Shown: positions 17,328 to 26,129, numbered from the stretch's first letter. The stretch: 64,000 nt of DNA from an uncultured Bacteroidota bacterium (GCA_913056185.1 CAJXLV010000009.1:1-64000); one strand, 5' to 3'. The notes: a model not told the origin generated them from the sequence alone. Program-made: numbers and translations.

Positions 17328-18326
17328 CTACACAAGCGCGAGCCGCCGCAGCCCCCGCTCAAACACCTCCGAGAGGTAGTCGATGTAGTCGCGCCCCATC
17401 AGTTCCGCAACGATGGCGAACGTATCGTCGGGGTTGAACGTGGGCAGCGGGTTGATTTCTAAGAACCAGGGCTGGCCGTCGGCGTCGACCCGAAAGTCGG
17501 CCCGGGCAAAGTCGCGGCAGTCGAGCGTGTCGAAGAGGCGCAGAGTGAGCGTCTGGAGGCGCTCTTCGAGGGCCGAGTCGAGCGTGCCGCGAAGCTCATA
17601 GTCCCAGTCGGTGTCGGCCGTCGGGGCGCCGCGGTGCTCCAGAGCGTGCAGGCCGATGCCCGTGGTTGGCTCCACGCCGCGCTGCAGGACCGGCAGGGCC
17701 TCGGGCGGGGCGTGGCCCACGACGGCCACAGTGAACTCGCCTCCGCCCGCCACGAACCCCTCCGCGATCGCGTCCTGGTCGTAGGTCGTCGTGATGCGCT
17801 CCACCTCGCGCCGCAGGGCCGCCACATTGTCGACCCGGCTCTGCGGCGTGATGCCCTTGGAGGTGCCCTCGTAGCGCGGTTTCACAAACAGGGGAAACGG
17901 CGGCAGGGCGTCCGGGGCGATGGCATCGGCCGCGCCGAACACGCAGTGGGGCGGCGTGGGCACCTCCGCCGCGGCGGCGAGGTCTTTCGTCCACGCCTTG
18001 TCCAGCGTTACCGACAGCGTCAGGGCGTCGGAGCCGAGGCAGGGAACGTCGGCCATCTCCAGGAGGACGGGGGCGTAGGCCTCGCGGTTGCGGCTGCGGG
18101 CGCCCTCGGCGATGTTGATCGCAGCGTCCAGCGCCAGCCCTGCGTCCAGCCGTTCGCGCAGGTCGAACGCCGTGCCCACCCGCACCGGCGTGTGGCCGAG
18201 GTGCTCCACGGCCGCCGCCAGGGCGTCGACGGTCTCCGCGGGCTCGTACTCCGCGTCGGCATCGGGCGGGGCGTCGTCGGTCCACGGGTAGGCGTCGAAT
18301 GTATCGTAAATGAGGCCGATGCGCAT
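17328..18326 (-). CDS. ATP-grasp ligase related to D-alanine-D-alanine ligase
   Basis: 332 residues starting MRIGLIYDTFDAY. The order resembles Ddl: an N-terminal Rossmann-like half with AAINIAEGARSRNREAY in place of the Ddl FNxxHG block, a central ATP-binding half with FPLFVKPRYEGTSKGI, and the Mg-binding ending FARADFRVD...WFLEINPLPTFNPDDTF. It is not the canonical peptidoglycan Ddl, whose signatures (EGSSVG, EVNTxPG) differ. ATP-grasp enzymes join a carboxylate to an amine through an acyl phosphate. Placement directly upstream of the aminomutase suggests that it ligates the beta-amino acid product. Confidence 0.82.
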   Translation of the reverse strand: MRIGLIYDTFDAYPWTDDAPPDADAEYEPAETVDALAAAVEHLGHTPVRVGTAFDLRERLDAGLALDAAINIAEGARSRNREAYAPVLLEMADVPCLGSDALTLSVTLDKAWTKDLAAAAEVPTPPHCVFGAADAIAPDALPPFPLFVKPRYEGTSKGITPQSRVDNVAALRREVERITTTYDQDAIAEGFVAGGGEFTVAVVGHAPPEALPVLQRGVEPTTGIGLHALEHRGAPTADTDWDYELRGTLDSALEERLQTLTLRLFDTLDCRDFARADFRVDADGQPWFLEINPLPTFNPDDTFAIVAELMGRDYIDYLSEVFERGLRRLALV

Positions 18327-18397
18327 GGGAAAGGGCGAAGAAGGCGGTCGGGGTTGTTCGCACGGTATCGTGGGGCGGGCTCCTGCCAGGACGGGTG

Positions 18398-18450
18398 TCG
18401 TGACGTGAAGCGTGATACGTGAGGAATCGTCCCCGTCACGAGTCACGGCT
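18398..18450. repeat. dispersed GTGAAGCGTGAT-type short repeat, copy 1
   Basis: The stretch reads CGTGACGTGAAGCGTGATACGTGAGG followed by the partial inverse CGTCACGAGTCACGG. Related runs occur around 55931-55955 and 57277-57347. All three are in or at the edge of intergenic space. Confidence 0.45.
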
Positions 18451-18531
18451 CATCCGAATAGCCTGACGCGACTTTTGACTTCTCCCCCGGCTGAAGCCGG
18501 GAGATTCTTCGCGTTCTACACGAACTGCCTC

Positions 18532-18545
18532 GAACCGACAGGTTC
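18532..18545. repeat. GAACC-GACA-GGTTC hairpin, copy 1
   Basis: Perfect 5-base stem with a 4-base loop. Further copies are at 18640-18653 (loop TGTC, inverted orientation), 18679-18692 (GGACC-TGTC-GGTCC) and 18967-18980 (same orientation as copy 1). Confidence 0.8.
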
Positions 18546-18795
18546 TTTGGTCTTACGTTCGCTCCGCGAGCTACACGAGAGATGAGGATGAAACCGCACT
18601 TCCGAGGGGGAAGCCATGACCCCAGGTAGACGGGATTGAGAACCTGTCGGTTCTTGCCCGACATACTTGCTGCTCTTTGGACCTGTCGGTCCATGGGCGG
18701 AGGCTTTGGTGCGACTCCTTCTTCAAGGAACCGTAGAAAAGCGCGGTCGGACGATGCTGAACACCTTCACATTGCCGCTTGCCTACCGACCCAAG

Positions 18796-18840
18796 AGCAA
18801 ATGCCTTTGGAGCAAATGCCTTTGGAGCAAATGCCTTTGT
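18796..18840. repeat. three tandem copies of a 15-base unit
   Basis: The unit AGCAAATGCCTTTGG occurs three times in a row; the last base of the third copy differs. The unit length is a multiple of three, but no protein family is evident in any frame here. Confidence 0.9.
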
Positions 18841-19205
18841 GGTTTTGCCACGCTCCCAGGACGTTGGGAGCCAACCGTTTACCACGTCAAAGAGCTGCAT
18901 GAGAACAACCTCGTCAGCCCATGAATGTTCCGGTTCGCTTCATGCTCACCGGACGAGACGAGTCCCGAACCGACAGGTTCATATCCCCCGGTTAAAATCG
19001 GAGGGGGTATAGCTCTTCTCGCGCTCACTCAATGCTATCCAAAGGCTGCCTGGGCATATTTGAAAAGCGGAGGCGTGCAGGGTTGGTTCGGGTGCGCCGG
19101 GGCCCCTGACGGGCCCGTCCCGCAGCAGAAGTGTCGTCCTGGTTGGCGTCCCTGGTGCACAGTTGCTTACTTGGGCCTGGATTTGCTTCTGGATTAACCT
19201 GCCTG

Positions 19206-20828
19206 ATGCCCATGCCCGACGCCGCCGAGCCCGACGCCTCAATCACTGACGTGCAGGAATCCGGATCTGTTGCTCCCGAGTCCGACGAGAATCCTGATGA
19301 AGGGACGCCGTGGTGGCGGCGCTGGCTGGTGGCGGCGCTGGTGCTGGGCGGCCTCGGCGCGGCGGTGCTGCTGGCGGGCGACATCCCCAAGACAGACGCC
19401 GGGCACTACGGAGTCTGGTCGGTGCTGCCGCCGCTCATCGCCATCGTGCTGGCGTTTTGGCTGCAAGAGGTGGTGAGTGCGCTCTTTGTTGGGATTGTGG
19501 CCGGGGGGCTCATTGCGGGCGAGGTAAACATCATCGACGCCTTTCTGCTTCCCGCCATCGGCACGGAGGACTTCGCGCTCATCCTGCTGGTGTACCTGTG
19601 GGCACTGGGTGGGCTGATCGGGCTCTGGACGCGGACTGGGGGGGCGCTGCGGTTCGCGAGGTGGGCGGGCCAAAAGATGGTGCGTGGGCCCCGGACGGCC
19701 AAGTTTTTTGCCTGGATCATGGGCCTCCTTTTTCATCAGGGCGGCACCATTTCCACGGTGCTCACCGGCGCCACGGCCCGCCCCATCGGCGATCAGCACA
19801 ACGTATCGCACGAAGAGCTCTCCTACGTGGTCGACTCGACGGCCTCGCCCGCGGCCACCATCATTCCGTTCAATGTCTGGCCCATTTACGTGGGCGGCCT
19901 GGTGGCGGGGACCATTCCGCTGTTTGAGACGGCGCAGGACGGCATCGCGTTCTTCTTCTCGTCGATCTGGGCCAACTTCTACGCCCTCTTCGCGGTGGCC
20001 CTTACGCTTCTCTTCGCGTGGGAGAAGTGGCCCTACGTGCCCAGCCGAAAGATGCGCGACGCCGCCGAGCGGGCCCGCACCACGGGCAAGCTGGACCACG
20101 AGGACGCCACGCCGCTCACCTCGCGCGAGCTGACGGAGATGGACATTCCGGAGGACTACCGCCCGAGCCTCGTGGACTTTGTGGGGCCCATCGGGACGCT
20201 TCTGGCCGTGGCCATCCTGCCATACCTCTACACCTACTTCTATCTCGGCAACACGGAGGCCCCCACGCTGCTGATTGCGGAGGCGTTTGTGCTGGCCGTG
20301 CTGGCGGGCATGGGCATCGCGCTCTTTCGGGGCATGGACTTCTCGGCGGTGATGGACGGCTTTATCGACGGCTGCAAAGGGGTGACCATCGGGGCCATTA
20401 TCCTCGCGCTCGCCGTGTCGCTGAAGGAGGTGGCCGACGCCGTGGGCACTGCCGAGTACGTGGTGGCGACCGTGGGCGCGTCCCTCTCGCCGACGATCCT
20501 GCCGGGGCTCCTGGTGGTGCTCTGTCTCGTCATCGCGTTTTCCACGGGCACCTCGTGGGGCACGTACGCGGTCGTCTTTCCGGTGGCCATGCCGCTGGCG
20601 TGGAGCGTTTCGCAGGACCCGCTCTTTATCACGCTCTGCTTCGGGGCCGTCATCGGCGGGGCGGTGTACGGCGATCAGTGCTCGCCCATCTCGGATACGA
20701 CCGTGCTTTCCTCGCTGGCCACGGGAGCGGACCTGATGGACCACGTGAACACGCAGCTCCCCCTCGCGTCGGTGGCGGGCGGTGGCGCGATTCTTCTGTA
20801 CACCGTGCTGGCCGCACTCCTCGTGTGA
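19206..20828 (+). CDS. nhaC: Na+/H+ antiporter, NhaC family
   Basis: 540 residues and about a dozen hydrophobic segments, consistent with an inner-membrane ion antiporter exchanging Na+ for H+. NhaC family blocks are visible: FHQGGTISTVLTGATARPIGD, STASPAATIIPFNVWP, FSTGTSWGTYAVVFPVAMPL and the hallmark GAVIGGAVYGDQCSPISDTTVLSS. An acidic ~40-residue cytoplasmic N-terminus precedes the first helix. I start at MPMPDAAE, since upstream ORF residues lie in the repeat island. A sodium-extruding antiporter fits a halophilic lifestyle. Confidence 0.93.
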   Translation: MPMPDAAEPDASITDVQESGSVAPESDENPDEGTPWWRRWLVAALVLGGLGAAVLLAGDIPKTDAGHYGVWSVLPPLIAIVLAFWLQEVVSALFVGIVAGGLIAGEVNIIDAFLLPAIGTEDFALILLVYLWALGGLIGLWTRTGGALRFARWAGQKMVRGPRTAKFFAWIMGLLFHQGGTISTVLTGATARPIGDQHNVSHEELSYVVDSTASPAATIIPFNVWPIYVGGLVAGTIPLFETAQDGIAFFFSSIWANFYALFAVALTLLFAWEKWPYVPSRKMRDAAERARTTGKLDHEDATPLTSRELTEMDIPEDYRPSLVDFVGPIGTLLAVAILPYLYTYFYLGNTEAPTLLIAEAFVLAVLAGMGIALFRGMDFSAVMDGFIDGCKGVTIGAIILALAVSLKEVADAVGTAEYVVATVGASLSPTILPGLLVVLCLVIAFSTGTSWGTYAVVFPVAMPLAWSVSQDPLFITLCFGAVIGGAVYGDQCSPISDTTVLSSLATGADLMDHVNTQLPLASVAGGGAILLYTVLAALLV

Positions 20829-20916
20829 AGCACTCCTGGCGGAAAGCACTCCTCGTGAGAGGCCTCGCTCGGGCGGCGCATGCCATGTGCGGCGCGGCGT
20901 GGGCGAGGGGGCTGGG

Positions 20917-21513
20917 CTACGCGGCGTCGGCCAGAAAGTCGTGGAGGGCGTCGAGCGCCCGGCGGCGATGGCTGATTTTGTTTTTGGCGTCCGCCGGCAT
21001 CTCCGCAAACGTCTGGTCGTACCCTTCGGGCTGGAAGAGGGGGTCGTAGCCGAACCCCCCAGTGCCGCGTGGAGCGGTAGAAATGGTGCCACGGCAGATG
21101 CCCTCAAAGGTGCGGGCGGTGCCATCGGCCTCGATGAGCGCCACCACGGTGCGGAAGCGGGCGCGCCGGTCGTCCACGCCATCCATCTCGTTGAGCAGCC
21201 GCTGCTTGTTGTCTGCAGGCGTCGCGTCGGGACCGGCGAAGCGGGCGGTGTGTACGCCGGGGCCGCCACCAAGAGCAGCAACCTCCAGCCCTGTGTCATC
21301 GGCCAGAGTGGCCTGGCCCGTGTGGGCGTGAAGGGTGCGCGCTTTCTTCTGAGCATTGCCGGCCAGGGTGCCAGCGTCCTCTACCACCTCGGGCGGGGCG
21401 TCCAGGTCCGCGGCTGGAATGAGCTCAACGGAAAGGTCGGCCAGAAGGGCCCGCAGCTCGGCAACCTTGCCGGGGTTGCCGGTGGCCAAAATCAGGGGGG
21501 ACGGAAGCGACAT
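20917..21513 (-). CDS. rdgB: XTP/dITP pyrophosphatase RdgB/HAM1
   Basis: House-cleaning enzyme hydrolysing non-canonical purine nucleoside triphosphates (XTP, dITP, ITP) to monophosphates. 198 residues, standard length. Motifs are the LATGNPGKVAELRALL opening, ADDTGLEVAALGGGPGVHTARFAG with the catalytic Asp, GTGGFGYDPLFQPEGYDQTFAEM, and SHRRRALDAL near the end. It is convergent with nhaC and divergent from rpsU. Confidence 0.96.
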   Translation of the reverse strand: MSLPSPLILATGNPGKVAELRALLADLSVELIPAADLDAPPEVVEDAGTLAGNAQKKARTLHAHTGQATLADDTGLEVAALGGGPGVHTARFAGPDATPADNKQRLLNEMDGVDDRRARFRTVVALIEADGTARTFEGICRGTISTAPRGTGGFGYDPLFQPEGYDQTFAEMPADAKNKISHRRRALDALHDFLADAA

Positions 21514-21633
21514 GGAACCGGGGGCGGACGGAGGCGGGGGCAGAGAACGAGGGAATGCATCCGGAGAAACATGCCGTGTGCCTTCGCGTTTCGAAATATT
21601 CCCTTGTTCTATAGCCTCACTCTTTTTAACAAA

Positions 21634-21659
21634 CCGTTTTTACGGAGGGATCTATCTTG
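21634..21659 (+). promoter_or_regulatory. strong Shine-Dalgarno and TTG start of rpsU
   Basis: The sequence ACGGAGGGATCTATC is immediately followed by the TTG initiation codon. GGAGGG is complementary to the 3' end of 16S rRNA. Most other genes in this window have no such site, so this one stands out and fixes the TTG as the start. Confidence 0.75.
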
Positions 21660-21869
21660 GCTGTTGGTGTCAAAGTCCGAAACAACGAAGACATTGATCG
21701 TGCACTCAAGCGCTTCCGGCGTCAGGTTAACCGCAGTCGCGTGCTGCGGGAGTACCGCCAAAACATGACGTACATGAAGCCCTCAGAAGAGAAGCGCCTC
21801 GACGAGAAGCGTTCTCGTCGGCGTCGCCACCGCGAGCGCAAGCGGGGCGACAACCGGAAACGCCTGTAG
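21657..21869 (+). CDS. rpsU: 30S ribosomal protein bS21
   Basis: 70 residues, very basic. The family core is visible: GVKVRNNEDIDRALKRFRRQVNRSRVLREYRQN, followed by a Lys/Arg-rich helix. bS21 sits on the platform of the small subunit next to the anti-Shine-Dalgarno end of 16S rRNA. Initiation is at TTG behind a strong GGAGGG site. Two terminator-like hairpins lie downstream. The gene is monocistronic. Confidence 0.95.
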   Translation: MAVGVKVRNNEDIDRALKRFRRQVNRSRVLREYRQNMTYMKPSEEKRLDEKRSRRRRHRERKRGDNRKRL

Positions 21870-21933
21870 GGCACTGCACACGTTCTGCAGCCTGTGGTGC
21901 GGCTGGGGGGCAGCCGCACATGGCGCTCCCTTC

Positions 21934-21966
21934 GGGACGGGCCCCTCGCGGGGTCCGTCCCGTTTC
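21934..21966 (+). terminator. intrinsic terminator after rpsU
   Basis: GC-rich hairpin GGGACGG-GCCCC / GGGGT-CCGTCCC followed by GTTTCT, 65 bases after the rpsU stop. Confidence 0.6.
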
Positions 21967-22013
21967 TGCATCGGGAGAGCATTGAGGCGTCTGTAGTGCC
22001 CCTGCGGAGCCCT

Positions 22014-22049
22014 CGAAAAGCCCCGCCTACGACCGGGCGGGGCTTTTCG
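22014..22049. terminator. bidirectional intrinsic terminator, rpsU / kgd
   Basis: Long perfect inverted repeat GAAAAGCCCCGCC-N7-GGCGGGGCTTTTC between convergent genes. The A-run and T-run flank the stem on both sides, so it can work in either direction. Confidence 0.85.
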
Positions 22050-22099
22050 GTCCAAGGCTTCTGTATGAGGAGTCGGATGGGCAGGGGGGCGGCCAGGGC

Positions 22100-25000
22100 C
22101 TACGCGTCGAGAGCCTCGCCGACAAGCTGTTCCTGTTCGCGATCGTGCACCTTGGCCGAGCCGGTGGCCGGGCTCGCGCTGGCCGGGCGTCCCACGTACT
22201 CGATCCGCTGCTCGCAGGGGCCGTGCACGTCTTCGAGCAGGTCGTTGAGGCGGGGCTGGACGAAGGTCCAGGCGCCCATGTTCTGGGGCTCCTCCTGCAC
22301 CCACACCGTCTCGTCGGCACTCGCGTACCGCTCCAGTTCGTCCTGCAGCTCCTCCTTGGGGAACGGGTAGAACTGCTCGAGGCGCGTGATGGCGATCGCA
22401 CCGCGGCGGGGCTCGGTCTCCAGGGCCTTCAGCAGGTCGTAGTACACCTTGCCGCTGCACAGGATGTGCCGCGTGGTGTCGTTCGGGTTCGTCTCCGCGG
22501 GAATCACCGTCCGCACGCCGCCGTCCGTCAGCGCCTCGGGCGGGGAGACGCACTTCGGGTGTCGCAGCAGGCTCTTGGGGGTCATGACGATGAGTGGCTT
22601 TTTCACGTCGCGCTTCACCTGTCGGCGCAGGGCGTGGAAGTAGTTGGCCGGGGTGGAGAAATTGGCGACGATCATGTTTTGCTCGGCACAGAGCTGCAGG
22701 AACCGTTCCAGCCGGGCGGAGGAGTGCTCCGGCCCCTGGCCCTCGTAGGCGTGTGGCAGCAGGGCCACGAGGCTGGAGGTTTGGCCCCATTTCTCCTCGG
22801 CCGCGCTCACGAACTGGTCCCACACCAGCTGTGCGCCGTTCCCAAAGTCGCCGAACTGTGCCTCCCAGCAGACGAGCGCCTCGGAGTCCATCACTGAGTA
22901 GCCGTACTCGAACCCGGCCACGGCGTACTCCGAGAGGAGGCTGTCGTAGATCAAAAAGCGCGCCTGATCGTCCGAGAGGTTATTGAGCGGCGTGTATTCC
23001 TCGCCAGTCTCCTGATCGATGAGCACCGCGTGGCGCTGGCTGAAGGTGGCGCGGCGGGAGTCCTGTCCACTGAGGCGCACCCGCGTGCCTTCCTGGAGCA
23101 GCGCCCCGAACGCAAGCGCCTCCGCAAAGGCCCAGTCAATGCGCTCTTGCTGGTGAAACAGCTCGTCGCGCTTGCCAAAGAGGCGCTCCAGCTTGCGGTG
23201 CACGTGGAAGTCGTCGGGGAATTGCGTGAGTACCTCCACGACCCGCTCCAGGTGGGCGTGTTTGGCCGTGGTATCCACGGCGGGCAGTCGTCCGTCGCTC
23301 TTGCGCTGGGTGCGCTCGTCGAGGGCCTCATCGGCGTCTTTTTCCTCCAGGTCCTTCGTGCGGTCGAAGGCTTCCTGAAGGCGGCCTCGATAATCGTCCA
23401 GCAGCTGCTCGGCCTCGTCGGGCTCCACATCGCCGCGGCGCAGCAGCATTTCGGTGTAGAGCTTGCGGGGCGAGCGTTTCTCTTCGATCTTCTCGTAGAG
23501 CAGCGGCTGGGTGAAGGTCGGCTCATCGCCCTCGTTGTGGCCGTGGACGCGATAGCACAGCATGTCGATCACCACGTCCTTGTTGAAGCGCTGCCGGTAC
23601 TCGTACGCCAGCCGCGCGATGCGGACGCACGCCTCGGGGTCGTCGCCGTTGACGTGGAAGATGGGCGCCTCGATGGCCTGCGCCAGGTCCGTCGCGTAGG
23701 TGGAGCTGCGGGCGTCGCCCGGGGGCGTGGTGAAGCCAATCTGGTTGTTGATGACCAGGTGGACGGTGCCGCCGGTGGTGTAGCCGCGCAGCTTGCTGAG
23801 GTTGAGCGTTTCGGCCACCACACCCTGCCCCGGGAAGGCTGCGTCGCCGTGCACCAGGAGCGGCATCACGGCGTCGTGGTAGTCGTCCTCGTCGGCCTCC
23901 GGATGCTCGTCGCGCAGCAGGTTTTGCTTGGCGCGCGACATGCCCTCCACCACGGGGTTGACCGCCTCCAGGTGGCTGGGGTTGGAAGCGAGCGTAACGC
24001 CGATCGTGTTGCCGTTGGGGGAGGTCACGTCGCCTTTGGCGCCCAGGTGGTACTTCACGTCGCCCGAGCCCTGGGTGGTGTTCGGGTCGATGTTGCCCTC
24101 GAATTTGGAGAAGATCTCCTCGTAGGGCTTGCCGATGATGTTGGCCAGCACATTGAGGCGGCCGCGGTGGGCCATGCCCATCACTACGTCCTGCACCGCA
24201 TCGTCGGCCGCGTCGGAGAGAAGCGTGTCGATGATGGGGATCATGGTCTCGGCCCCCTCCAACGAAAACCGCTTGTGACCGATGTACTTGGTGTGGAGGA
24301 ACCGCTCGAAGGCCTCCGCCGCGTTGAGCGTTTCCATGATGCGGTGTCGCTCTTCCTGCGAGGGGGGCTCTGCGTCCCGCATTGGCTCGATCCGGTTCTG
24401 GATCCACTGCTTCTCCTCGGGATCGGAGATGTGCATGAAGGCCGTCCCGATCTTGTTGGTGTAGGCCTTCCGCAGGATCGACAGGATCTCGCGCAGCGGC
24501 AGCTTGTCCTCGCCGCCGAGGCCGCCGGTAATGAACTCGCGGTCGAGGTCCCACACCGTCAGGCCGTAGGTGGCGGGGTCGAGCTCGGAGTGATACTCCC
24601 ACTGGTAGCCGAGCGGGTTGATATCGGCCTGGAGGTGGCCCCGCACGCGGTAGGCGCGAATGAGCTGGAGCACCGCCGCCTGCTTCTCCGTCATGTCCAG
24701 CGCGTCCTCCGGGGCGTGCTGGCCGAGCTGCGGCGTGGAGTCCTGCGCCATGCGGAACGGCTGGTGGGGGACGCCGAGGTCTGCAAAGAGGGTGCGGTAG
24801 TAGTCGTGCCGGCCCTGCAGGAGCTCCTCCATGTGGTTCAGGAACGCGCCGCTTGTAGCGCCCTGAATCACGCGGTGGTCGTAGGTGGAGGTGACGGTCA
24901 TCACGGGCGAGACGCCGGCCGTGCTGGCGACGGAGGAGGCGTAGCCGCGGTACTCCGGGGGGTAGCCGATGGCCCCGGCGCCCACGATCACCCCTTGGCC

Positions 25001-25828
25001 CGGCATCAGGCGGGCGACACTCATGGAGGTGCCGATCATGCCAGGGTTGGTCAGTGTGGCCGTGGTGCCCTGAAAGTCGGAGAGGTCCAGGTCGTTGTCC
25101 AGGGCGCGGCTGACGATGCTGTTGTACGTCCCGACAAACTCAGCGAAGTTGAGGCTGCCCGCGTCCTTGATGTTGGGCACGAGCAGAGTGCGCTCGCCAC
25201 GCCGCTCCACGTCAATGGCGAGGCCGAGGTTAATCTGGTTGGGCTGGACGTGCTCCGGCGTGCCCTCTTCGTTGCGCCGGAAGGTGGTGTTCATGTCCGG
25301 GTATTTCTGGAGGGCCTGCACCATCGCGTAGGCGATGAGGTGCGTGTAGGACACCTTCTCGCCGCCCACCTGCTTCTGGTAGTCGTTGAGCAGGGTGCGA
25401 TTCTCGTCCAGCAGCTTGACGGGGATGGTGCGGACGGAGGTGGCGGTGGGGATGCCCAGGCTGTCTTCCATGTTCTCCACCACCTTCGCAGACGCGCCGC
25501 GAAGGGGGGTGACGTGGGCCGTCTCCTCGTCAACCGCGGGGGCAGAGGCGGGGCGCAGGGGCTCGACGACGCCATCGTCATGGGGGCGCTCTGAAGGCGT
25601 CGACCGTGCCTCCGGCGCCGTGTCGGTAGGCTCCTCGGGGAGCGTCGTGGCTTCCCCGTCGCCGGTGGTGGACGGTTCGGGCGAGGGCTGGGTGACGGGC
25701 ACGAAGGAGGCATCGGGGTCGTAATCCGCGAAGAATTCCCGCCAGCTTTCACTAACGCTGTCCGGGTCCTGCTGGTACTGCTTGTACAGCTCTTCGATGT
25801 AGCCCGTGTTAAATCCGAGGCTGCTCAC
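22100..25828 (-). CDS. kgd: multifunctional 2-oxoglutarate dehydrogenase E1 with fused E2-type domain (Kgd/OdhA type)
   Basis: 1242 residues from a GTG start. The N-terminus has the E1o helix (GYIEELYKQYQQDPDSVSESW...). After an acidic linker comes an E2 succinyltransferase-like catalytic domain (about residues 115-350) ending in TYDHRVIQGATSGAF. Next is the thiamine-diphosphate E1 domain, with MGMAHRGRLNVLANI, HGDAAFPGQGVVAETLN and RVHGHNEGDEP. This E2-E1 order is that of actinobacterial KGD/OdhA. No lipoyl domain is present, so a separate lipoylated partner is needed. It converts 2-oxoglutarate towards succinyl-CoA in the TCA cycle. Confidence 0.93.
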   Translation of the reverse strand: MSSLGFNTGYIEELYKQYQQDPDSVSESWREFFADYDPDASFVPVTQPSPEPSTTGDGEATTLPEEPTDTAPEARSTPSERPHDDGVVEPLRPASAPAVDEETAHVTPLRGASAKVVENMEDSLGIPTATSVRTIPVKLLDENRTLLNDYQKQVGGEKVSYTHLIAYAMVQALQKYPDMNTTFRRNEEGTPEHVQPNQINLGLAIDVERRGERTLLVPNIKDAGSLNFAEFVGTYNSIVSRALDNDLDLSDFQGTTATLTNPGMIGTSMSVARLMPGQGVIVGAGAIGYPPEYRGYASSVASTAGVSPVMTVTSTYDHRVIQGATSGAFLNHMEELLQGRHDYYRTLFADLGVPHQPFRMAQDSTPQLGQHAPEDALDMTEKQAAVLQLIRAYRVRGHLQADINPLGYQWEYHSELDPATYGLTVWDLDREFITGGLGGEDKLPLREILSILRKAYTNKIGTAFMHISDPEEKQWIQNRIEPMRDAEPPSQEERHRIMETLNAAEAFERFLHTKYIGHKRFSLEGAETMIPIIDTLLSDAADDAVQDVVMGMAHRGRLNVLANIIGKPYEEIFSKFEGNIDPNTTQGSGDVKYHLGAKGDVTSPNGNTIGVTLASNPSHLEAVNPVVEGMSRAKQNLLRDEHPEADEDDYHDAVMPLLVHGDAAFPGQGVVAETLNLSKLRGYTTGGTVHLVINNQIGFTTPPGDARSSTYATDLAQAIEAPIFHVNGDDPEACVRIARLAYEYRQRFNKDVVIDMLCYRVHGHNEGDEPTFTQPLLYEKIEEKRSPRKLYTEMLLRRGDVEPDEAEQLLDDYRGRLQEAFDRTKDLEEKDADEALDERTQRKSDGRLPAVDTTAKHAHLERVVEVLTQFPDDFHVHRKLERLFGKRDELFHQQERIDWAFAEALAFGALLQEGTRVRLSGQDSRRATFSQRHAVLIDQETGEEYTPLNNLSDDQARFLIYDSLLSEYAVAGFEYGYSVMDSEALVCWEAQFGDFGNGAQLVWDQFVSAAEEKWGQTSSLVALLPHAYEGQGPEHSSARLERFLQLCAEQNMIVANFSTPANYFHALRRQVKRDVKKPLIVMTPKSLLRHPKCVSPPEALTDGGVRTVIPAETNPNDTTRHILCSGKVYYDLLKALETEPRRGAIAITRLEQFYPFPKEELQDELERYASADETVWVQEEPQNMGAWTFVQPRLNDLLEDVHGPCEQRIEYVGRPASASPATGSAKVHDREQEQLVGEALDA

Positions 25829-26129
25829 GGTAGGACGAGAGTGGTTGATCCTGGAAAAGAGGGACGGAGATCCAAACGGACAAGAGTGTACGGGGCGTTC
25901 GTCAAGAGGGTTCGGGACGAGGGGCGTGCTCGTGGGTCTGTGTGCACGGAAGCGAGGAGGAAGTGCGGGGCACGGGGCTGAACCTCACCGAGGATGCGTG
26001 GTAGACATAGTGTTACGGCATTTTTGCAGCCTCCTGTGCACGGTCCTGTCACAGGCGGATGTGTTGCCACCGCTCTGCTGTGGCGAAATGCATACAGCCG
26101 AGAACGCTGTCCCCACCTGTTTGCTACCA
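25829..26129. promoter_or_regulatory. divergent intergenic region, kgd / CHAT protein
   Basis: About 300 bases between divergent starts. An open frame runs through it in the direction of the CHAT gene but lacks family similarity. No clear promoter or hairpin was seen. Confidence 0.35.

Larger units (their letters stand above)
18470..19015. mobile_element. non-coding repeat island, possible IS200/IS605-type relic or MITE
   Basis: A ~545-base island bounded by two hairpins: CTCCCCCGGCTGAAGCCGGGAG at the left and TATCCCCC...GGGGGTATA at the right. Inside are four copies of a 14-base hairpin, GAACC-GACA-GGTTC (two in each orientation, one with GGACC/GGTCC stems), and three perfect or near-perfect 15-base tandem units. 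No transposase motif (TnpA HUH or TnpB zinc finger) was found in any frame. The terminal Pro-like CCCCCGGC hairpins resemble ends of IS200/IS605 elements, but that is inference. Confidence 0.4.

Noticed and set aside
18571-18900. ORF with AFAPKAFAPKAFAL as a possible TnpB or transposase remnant
   Set aside because: The repeat arises from the tandem 15-mer. No HUH, RuvC or zinc-finger motif of IS200/IS605 proteins was found in any frame.
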